A stretch of 64,000 nt of DNA from contig WFMF01000015.1 of the NCBI GenBank assembly GCA_011033025.1, forward strand, positions 372,001 through 436,000, written 5' to 3'. Source of the DNA: Beroe forskalii. Its lineage: Eukaryota; Ctenophora; Nuda; Beroida; Beroidae. The notes beneath the pieces were generated by a model. That model ran no database searches and had not been told where the DNA came from. It worked only from the letters and a program-made list of their open reading frames with translations. Position 1 is the stretch's first letter, and each line of letters starts with the position of its first letter. The position numbers and the translations under genes are program-made. Below, piece by piece: positions 57,001 to 64,000 of the stretch.

Positions 57001-59474
57001 ACTTCCAGAACAGTGAGGACAACATCAAGTCTGTTGACAAGAGCTACTTCAACAACACCTACCTAGACCACATGTTCAAGTGCGTCGGTTCTCCCCTCTC
57101 AATTGCTGACGGAGGCTTTAACAGTATACCCTGCATTGCCACATTCCTTGGTCCTGCCTATGTCAATGTTGCTCTTGGCGGATACTCTGATAAAGGCGAT
57201 CCTTTGGAGGCTGATGCGATTGTGATCACAGTCCCTCTCAATAACCATGTTGATGAAAGCCTCAATAAAGACGCTGAGGCTTGGGAACTGGAGTTTATCA
57301 ACTACATGAAGAACTTCAGTGACCCCGACCTAGAGTTAGCATTCCAAGCAGAGCGTTCCATCCAGGATGAGTTAGAGCGGGAGGCGTTCCAGGACATCTT
57401 CACGGTGGGACTGAGTTACTTCCTCATGTTTGGTTACGTGGCCCTGATGCTGGGTAAAGTGAGCTGCTGCAGCGACAATGCTGCTACTTGCTACTGTCTT
57501 AAGCGGTGGTTTGTGGATGCTAAGATCTCCCTGGGTCTGGCTGGGGTGCTGTTCGTGCTGCTCTCAGTGGTGTGCTCTCTGGGGATATTCAGCTACGCGG
57601 GCTACAAGTCCACTGTCATCATCATGGAGGTGATACCCTTCCTAGTACTTGCAGTGGGGGTTGATAATATCTTCATCCTGGTACAGGCTCTCCAGCGAGA
57701 TGTGAGGAGGAAGGACGAGACAAGCAACGAGCAAATCATCAGGATCTTTGGCAAGGTGGCGCCTAGCATGCTCCTCTCAGCGTCCAGTGAAGCTATAGCC
57801 TTTGCTTGTGGCAGTCTCTCCACTCAGCCAGCTGTCCATGACTTCTCTCTGTACGCCAGTACAGCAGTTCTCATCAACTTCCTGCTGCAAGTCACTGTGT
57901 TCCTGGTCCTGCTAGCTTACGACAAACGCAGAGAGTTGTCAGAGAGGGCAGATGTCTTGTGCTGCATCACTGCCCCTTCTGAAGTACACATTTCTAATGG
58001 AGAAGTCCGGCCCTCCAGCCCTCTCTACCTCCTGGTCAGCAAGGTGTGGGTCCCGGCCCTCCTTAACTCCATAGTCGTCAGGTTCCTGGTCATGTCCTTC
58101 TTCGGACTGACCTTCTTCCTCTCCATAGCTGCCATCCCGCACATGGAAATAGGTCTTGACCAGCAGCTGGCCCTGCCTCAAGACTCCTACGTGGGTCCTT
58201 ACTTCGAGTACCTGAGCAAGTACCTGGAAGTGGGAGCTCCAGTTTACTTTGTGGTGGAACATGACTACTCTAACGGCACACAACGTCTCAACACCAGCAG
58301 TTTGGAGGGACAGAACCAGCTGTGTGGCTCCTCGGGCTGCAACATCGACTCAGTGGTGGCTATGATCAACATCTACTCCAACGTGTCGTTCTACAGCCGG
58401 ATAGCACAGCCACCTAACTCCTGGATTGACGACTACTACGATTGGTTGGAGCCCAGTGGGGATTCCTCCTGCTGCCGCTATTACAACTCTCCTGAGGCAG
58501 ATCAGGGCAAGTTCTGCCCCTCCTCGGACTTTGGAGGGGACTGCAGTGCCTGTGTGGAGTCTCCTGAAGACTACCCTCATCACCGACCTAACGCAGAGCA
58601 GTTCGAGAGGTATTTCCAGTGGTATCTCCAGGACAACCCGACACTCGACTTCTGCACTAAGGGTGGACATGCAGCCTACGGTAACGCTATCAACTACACC
58701 TCCACCACTACGCAGAACACTGTAGGGGCTACTTCCACCAACATCCATGCCTCCTACTTCATGACCTACCACACCACCTGTCGGAACTCCTCGGACTTCA
58801 TCATGGCGTACAAACGAGCACGGAACCTGACGGAGATGATAAAGACGGAGGTTAACGCTAACGTGTACCCCTACTCGGTGTTCTACGTCTACTACGAGAT
58901 GTACGTGACTATGGTGAACCAAGTGGCTATTAACCTGGGGGTGTGCATTGCTGCTGTCTTCGTTGTCTCATTCGTCCTCCTCAACTTCAACTTCATGTCC
59001 TCCATAATCACCACCAGTACCATAACCATGATCACGGTTAACATGTTCGGGCTCATGTACCTCCTGGATATCAAGATAAACCCCGTGTCACTCGTCAACT
59101 TGGTGATGTCAGTGGGTATCTCCGTGGAGTTCTGTGCCCACATCACCCGGTCCTTCTCACAGAGTCGCAAGCCCCGGAGAGTAGATCGTGCTAAAGAGGC
59201 TCTCTCAAAGACCGGGTCCTCCGTCCTCAGCGGCATCTTCATGACCAAGCTCATCGGTATCTCGGTCCTGGCATTCGCCAAGTCCCAGATCTTCCAGATC
59301 TACTACTTCAAGATGTACATCTGCATCGTGGCGCTGGGCATGCTGCACGGCCTCGTCTTCCTCCCTGTCTTCCTTACCTTCTTTGGTCCTGCTCGGAATA
59401 CCAAGCCTCGCACCACTACGGGATATAACAGGATAGACGTGGCGGACTCTGAGAATGCGCCCTTACTGGGGTAG
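54045..59474 (+). CDS. NPC1: NPC1-family intracellular cholesterol transporter, with one frameshift
   Basis: Exons read: 54045-54185 (signal peptide LLLWLLLVLCSVVSG), 54656-54731, a possible one near 54830, 55424-55556 (KCDVSWKNFAGHFCKFTC), and one very long exon 55950-59474. The last contains the luminal domain, SAPIDLWSAPHSQTRIEREKF, the sterol-sensing domain (VIPFLVLAVGVDNIFILVQ), IGLDQQLALPQDSY, SSWIDDY-type and LVMSVGISVEFCAHITRSF. The order matches NPC1 throughout, about 13 membrane helices. NPC1 moves cholesterol from the late endosome/lysosome lumen into its membrane after receiving it from NPC2. The tail ENAPLLG fits an acidic dileucine lysosomal signal. Around 56609-56616 the frame slips by one extra base (ATTGGGAGCC for ATTGGAGCC) inside an intact gene, so sequencing error is likelier than a null allele. 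The N-terminal sterol-binding domain is only partly resolved. Confidence 0.88.
54187..54385. repeat. gtgtgtagtg-type repeat in NPC1 intron 1
   Basis: Irregular copies of gtgtagt follow the first donor. Within it, 'tactgcatgatgatgggaaa' near 54281 duplicates the end of exon 1 (near 54140), including a second copy of the donor context. Part of the exon and intron was therefore locally duplicated. Confidence 0.7.
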
Positions 59475-61015
59475 AAGAGAGAGGAATGCTGTCAGAGGAC
59501 AAGCGTGAATAATGACAATAACCAATTCTGAGATGAAGACACTATAAGAGACTATGACAAGAGTATCTGAGTATTTGGATAAGGTGCATTTAGCCGAATT
59601 GGTGAACATTGCTTATTTATTGTGGATAGTAACGGATAGTAAGACTATGCTATACAACCGTCCAACTATTCAATGGCCCATACCTATTCGAGACTGCCTT
59701 TTGCAACACATCGTTCACATATCACGTTTTAATAATAAAAAATCATGTAAAATTGAATATTTTGATTAAGTTCGTTATCAACTGCCAACCTCCTCCCCCA
59801 TGATCCGCCGTAAATATTTACAACAAAAACAAAATCTCCTCTCATCTGATGATGCGTAATATGTTCCTTGTTCATATGTGAACGATGATGCGTAATATGT
59901 GAACGATCCTTAAAGATTCGATAGTACGATGCATCACCACTAATGACACGGGTGACCGTGTGAATAACCGTTTGAGTAGTATGAAATATATGAAAGGTAC
60001 ATCACCCTTCAGTGCTGTGGCCTGTGAATAAGAGAAAGTGGCAATATTCTGATATATTAGAATTTTATCGGTTTTTCAAGAATTCACTTGAGAGCTTGAG
60101 GCACGGTTCTGTTATATAGAACTTTTTGAATGCTATTTTTTAATGGAGACGAATAAATTTTTAATTTTCTTTTCCGTGGAGTCATCGAGCGTCTAGCAAT
60201 GTTGTGCTTTTCATTAGTCATTTTCTTTAGTTATTTAATTTGGAGTTGATCTTCAAGATTTTAAATCCTGAATTACAGTAATTCAGTTTTTTACGTCAAA
60301 GCAGAGAGGAATACGATATGAGCAGTTTAGAGCGTAGTTTTGAATTATGAGGCAGCATAGAAGCATAGAGAGTTGGACGTGTTTATTAAGAAGGGGTACT
60401 TTTTGTTGGTACCCAAAATGATGTACATATATTGTTCAAGACTTTATTTCTTCGCAAGATTTGATTTCAGATATAATCTCTAAAATCTGGTGTTTAATGA
60501 AGTATTGATGTTGATTATCAAATTGATATTATGTGTTTTAATGTTATCTTTAGCATTCGAATGTGTTAAATCAATAAAACTTCATATTAATTGCATACTT
60601 CATTGTAAGTGTTACGATTCAAATTTCAATAATATGCTTGTTTTGATATCGAGTCTTTTTGTACCGATCAAGTTTTAATATTTCACAAATAACTGCTGGG
60701 ATTTGCTTAGACCATCTTTGAATTTTCCAAATAAACCAAATAATTTCTCGTGAAAAGCGACTTGATTGTAGCTACTGAGCCATGCTTTCAATCACCAAAC
60801 TTGTGTCACGCGTGGGACTGTCCACAACTGTATTCACTAATCAGGAACACGCGCCGTTTCCTCATTACTATCACGCGTTTACAAATCCGCGCATGTGGGG
60901 AATTGAAGGATCGGAGATTCGTTTTAAATTTTGTCACGAGATCTTTCAATCCCGCGCGCGGAATGCTTCACTCTCTGCATAGACTTAGGTTGATTGAATA
61001 TCAGGTTAAATGTAA
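59475..61015. other. 3' UTR and gene-free DNA
   Basis: Presumed NPC1 3' UTR, with an AATAAA near 59731, then AT-rich sequence with no recognised gene. The long plus-strand frame from 60750 runs through repeats and is not credible as a protein. Confidence 0.5.
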
Positions 61016-61016
61016 A

Positions 61017-61090
61017 AACACGCACAAATGTTGTCTGGCGTTGACAGACCCTCTCGAGAATCAGCGCCGCGTGGCGGAGGGTAGGGTAAC
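61017..61090. repeat. Dispersed repeat, copy of 43953-44010 inverted
   Basis: gttgacagaccctctcgaga followed by atcagcgccgcg matches the reverse complement of 43953-44010, without that copy's 14-base insertion. Both copies lie within about 300 bases of a short palindromic element. Confidence 0.65.
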
Positions 61091-61229
61091 ATCCTACAAC
61101 AGAAACAAATGGAACCAGATTCTTGATTTACACCTCCAAAAATTTTTGAGCCCATTTAACGCATATTTTTGCCAAATTTCTGGCCCAAATGGGCTAAAAA
61201 AGTTTTATGGAGGCATAAAGAAAAAACTT

Positions 61230-61300
61230 TGCCCTAACCAGGACCCTGGTTACGCGCACGAAGTGCGCGGCGCGGCAAGCGACGCCCCTGGTTAGGGGAA
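61230..61300. mobile_element. Short palindromic element, near-consensus copy
   Basis: TTGCCCTAACCAGGACCCTGG at the left and CGCCCCTGGTTAGGGGAA at the right enclose gcgcacgaagtgcgcggcg. The flanks both contain AAAAAACT, an 8-base direct repeat in an A-rich context, so weaker evidence of duplication than at 44190. Confidence 0.65.
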
Positions 61301-61641
61301 AAAACTGTGAATCATCAGCAGTTACCATACAGTTGTAAGGTTTCCCTGCCATCTGCGATGTAGATGCCAACTGTACCCATCACAGATTATAACCGCAAGG
61401 CTGGGCCAGCCAGAACTTAACTCTGGAATTCTGAGCTTCACAGTTTAGAGAGAAGGGGGGATTGGACTTAAAGATCAATGGAAGTGGAAGACTAGAGACG
61501 AGTGATGATAAAATCAATATGATAATTTGACTGTTCTTGTGATAATTTAACTGTTCAATGCGATCGCGATATAATAGTTATAGGGCAGTTCAATGCGATA
61601 ATATGGCTGTTCAATGCAATAATTCAGTGTGATTTATTGAC

Positions 61642-61688
61642 TTCCCCTAACCAGGGGTGTCGCGAAACCAGGGCGCTGGTTAGGGCAA
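61642..61688. mobile_element. Short palindromic element, minimal 47-bp copy
   Basis: TTCCCCTAACCAGGGGTGTCG ... GCTGGTTAGGGCAA with almost no centre. The flanking TTTATTGAC is identical on both sides, a 9-bp direct repeat. This shows that the two ends alone can form a unit. Confidence 0.75.
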
Positions 61689-62304
61689 TTTATTGACCTC
61701 TGTTAATTATTTGCATATCACTCAGGAAAGGATAAACATCAGAACGTTCAAGCCATTGAGCCACGTCTACTCAGACAACAATTTCACTTCGTCCTCCACT
61801 GATGCTGCACTGTGTGAGCACTGAGCAGAGAGTGGACTGAAATCGTCAGATTCTTCTTGAGGTGCACTGGTGACGATAATAAGTATGTACATTAGGATTC
61901 AAGATCTACTGCAGATGTTGCTGACCAATTGGTTTTTAGATTTTTGATGTAATTAATTGATCATGAAAGTTTATAGAGATGAAATTTGGAAAGATTTTTG
62001 GGTTCCAAATTCACTATCATTCAGTTAAAAATTAGCTTTCCGAATTAACACATCTTTTCAAACTAACACTAATTTGGAGTTGCTTTTTATTATCAATTGA
62101 AGGACATCTATTTTCTGATTTTCATTCGAAGATAAAGATTATCAATTGAAAATCATAAAAAGACCTATTTTCGACCCCAAAGTAATCACAGTTATTTCAG
62201 CTCTTAAGATTAAAACCTGGAAAGTAATCAAACATAAGGTCCATCATAATAGTGCTTTTAGTGATAAAATGGATGGTCATCTTCTTCTATCAGCAAAGGT
62301 TCAA

Positions 62305-62694
62305 TCAGCAAATTCTGCCATTGCAGCACATAACAAAAAATGCATCGTATTTCTTTCTGCCACAACAACTGGGTTGAATGCCTGTTTTAGGTTGAACTGT
62401 GCCATCGCAGCACATATCAAAAGCTGCGTCGTAACTCTTTGTGCCACAGCAACTGGGTCGAATGCCACTTTTAGGTTGAACTGTGCCATCGCAGCACATA
62501 TCAAAAGTTGCGTCGTATTTCTTTATGCCACAGCAACTGGGTCGAATGCCACTTTTAGAATGAACTGTGCCATCGCAGCAAATATCGGAACTGCTGTCGT
62601 ATGATCGATCGCCACAAACCTCCTGCTGTGTATTTGCCACTGTGAGTAGTGAAGCGAGGCAAAGCAGGATTGCAATTCCTCTAATAGCCATCAT
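62305..62694 (-). CDS. Small secreted galaxin-repeat protein
   Basis: 129 residues from an ATG at 62694. Residues 1-22 form a signal peptide (IAILLCLASLLTVANTQ). The rest is four galaxin-type repeats of 28 residues: each has a CCG start, a K-x-Y-D-A-x-F-D-x-CCDGTV core and a GI(R/Q)PS end, with paired cysteines throughout. Galaxins were described from the coral organic skeletal matrix; relatives occur in other animals, some in host-microbe settings (family knowledge). The repeats are nearly identical in DNA over 84 bases, so the gene grew by recent tandem duplication. The last repeat ends early (FVMCCNGRIC, then stop), so the protein is short compared with coral galaxins. Extracellular, disulphide-rich; specific role unknown. 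Confidence 0.75.
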   Translation of the reverse strand: MMAIRGIAILLCLASLLTVANTQQEVCGDRSYDSSSDICCDGTVHSKSGIRPSCCGIKKYDATFDMCCDGTVQPKSGIRPSCCGTKSYDAAFDMCCDGTVQPKTGIQPSCCGRKKYDAFFVMCCNGRIC

Positions 62695-62956
62695 TAGCTC
62701 AATGTTTAAAAAGTAAGTGAGATTCTTCTGTCAAGGAAAATCAGTACAACTATCTTACAAAATCCTATTGAATGATCTTCATGAAAATGAAATTTGATAA
62801 TTTGTAGTTTAGTACATTTTTTTAACTTTTAGCTTATTAAAGTATTAAACTAACAATTCACAACATTGAATTCCTTGAAGTTCTACTAAAGGTTGAGTTA
62901 CAATATAAATATGGTCAATATTGGCTTTGTAGAATAATTTCATCACTTACTTACAC

Positions 62957-64000
62957 CGGGCATAGATCCGTTTGCCACTTTGTCCAGGCGCCAGTCTAAT
63001 GCAGGTCTTGCGCCGGTTTAATGCAGGTCTAACGCCAGTCTAGTGCAGGTCTAATGCAGGTTTGGCGCCAGTTTTGTGCAGGTTTAGCGCCGGTTTAGCG
63101 CGGGGCCAGCGCCAGTCTAATGCAGGTCTTGTGCCACTCTAGTGCAGGTCTAGCGCCGGTTTGGTGCAGGTCCAGCGCCGGTTGAGCGCGGGTACAGTGC
63201 TGGTGCAATGCAGGTCTAGCGCCGGTTTAATGCAGGTCTTGTGCCAGTCTAGTGCCACTCTAATGCAGGTCTAGCGCCGGTTTGGTGCAGGTCCAGCGCT
63301 GGTTTAGCGCGGGTGCAGCGCTGGTCCAATGCACCTCGGATGCTATCTCAATATCACTTATGCATTTTATACAGATTTGGCGCCGATTAAATTATGCAGG
63401 TTTGACGTCGTTTCATGCATGTTTGGCGCTGTTTTAATGCAGGTGCAATGCCATTCCAATGAAGGTTAGTTACCATCGTTAGCCATGGTAACGTCCGTTA
63501 GGGACCACCGGTAACCATGGTAACGTACGTTAGCTACCATCGGTAACCATGGTAACTCACGATTGTTACCATGTCGGTAACCATGGTAATGTACGTAAGT
63601 TACCATCGGTAACCATGGTAACGTATGTTAGTTACCACCGGTAACAATGATGAAGTACGTTAGTTACCACCGGTAACCATTATTTATTATTATTATGAAG
63701 AGTCATGGGGCATAGAATTGAACATGCCAAACCTGCATGAAACCAGCGCCAAACCCGCATTGGAATGGCGTTGCACCTGCATTAAAACAGCGCCAAACAT
63801 TCATGAAAAGACGTCAAACCTGCATAATTTAATCGGCGCCAAATCTGTATGAAATGCATAAGTAATATTGAGATAGCATCCGAGGTGCATTGGACCAGCG
63901 CTGCACCCGCGCTAAACCGGCGCTGGACCTGCACCAAACCGGCGCTAGACCTGCATTAGAGTGGCACTAGACTGGCACAAGACCTGCATTAAACCGGCGC
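62957..64000. mobile_element. Second fold-back satellite element (cut by window end)
   Basis: The left arm, about 62980-63460, is a degenerate 18-22-base satellite (aatgcaggtctagcgccggt type). From about 63720 the same sequence returns inverted: cctcggatgctatctcaata (near 63335) matches the reverse complement near 63870, and gcgccggtttaatgcagg (63219) matches the last bases of the window. The symmetry centre is near 63610. The design repeats that of 9977-15655, with unrelated sequence. The outer end of the right arm is outside the window. Confidence 0.8.
63460..63690. repeat. Central array of palindromic GTAACCATGGTAAC units
   Basis: Six or seven units of about 31-35 bases, each with ttaccatcggtaaccatgg and taacgtacgtta. 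The 14-base palindrome GTAACCATGGTAAC is perfect at 63511-63524, 63543-63556 and 63609-63622, with near-copies at about 63477, 63577, 63645 and 63672. It fits the strict RFX1 X-box consensus GTNRCC-(0-3)-RGYAAC. Confidence 0.8.

Noticed and set aside
60750-61295. 181-codon plus-strand ORF
   Set aside because: It runs through a dispersed repeat and a palindromic mobile element, has no recognisable domain, and lacks splice or promoter support.

Overview
This is animal nuclear DNA: AT-rich, with intron-split genes bounded by GT..AG, polyadenylation signals and many decayed transposable elements. I recognise an RNA polymerase III subunit (RPC9/CRCP), an NPC1-type sterol transporter, a divergent annexin, a VMO-I-like secreted protein, an F-box protein and a small secreted protein made of galaxin-type double-cysteine repeats. 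Galaxin repeats are best known from cnidarians, so a cnidarian or another early-branching marine invertebrate is my best guess. That placement is an inference; I see no decisive taxonomic marker.

Layout. 1-4 kb holds no clear gene, but has an RFX-type X-box next to a CCAAT box and an E-box (2320-2350). An intronless F-box gene sits at 4116-4907 (-). 5-16 kb is repeat country: a transposon-like element with matching ends and a TAA duplication (5546-7931), a 20-bp minisatellite (about 8030-8620), and a 5.7-kb fold-back element (9977-15655). The fold-back element has arms over 1.1 kb, TA flanks and a 27-bp satellite running in opposite directions on its two sides.

16.9-33.6 kb (-) is one annexin gene whose exon phases chain correctly at most junctions. 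Its 8.6-kb third coding intron contains a VMO-I-like gene on the same strand (24811-25770), a stretch of apparently corrupted assembly with a 100-N gap (25.9-30 kb) and a LINE fragment. 35.2-42.9 kb (-) is a ten-exon gene for a 548-residue basic protein that I cannot name; every splice phase agrees. A truncated reverse-transcriptase element (37.3-38.7 kb) and GC-rich tandem repeats lie in one of its introns.

On the + strand, 46.2-47.2 kb carries RPC9. 48.1-49.9 kb carries a helical-repeat protein broken by at least three frame changes. 50.7-52.1 kb carries an acidic/basic nuclear protein with a SUMO-interaction motif. 54.0-59.5 kb carries the NPC1 homologue, with one frameshift in an otherwise intact coding region. 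The galaxin-repeat gene is at 62305-62694 (-). The right edge enters a second fold-back satellite element (62957 to beyond 64000) whose centre is a tandem array of perfect palindromic X-box sites.

The genes look like unrelated housekeeping and secreted-protein loci and form no operon or shared pathway. The most notable unexplained material is the repeat biology: two fold-back satellites of the same design, and a family of very short (about 45-75 bp) palindromic elements, several with 8-9-bp direct repeats at their flanks.
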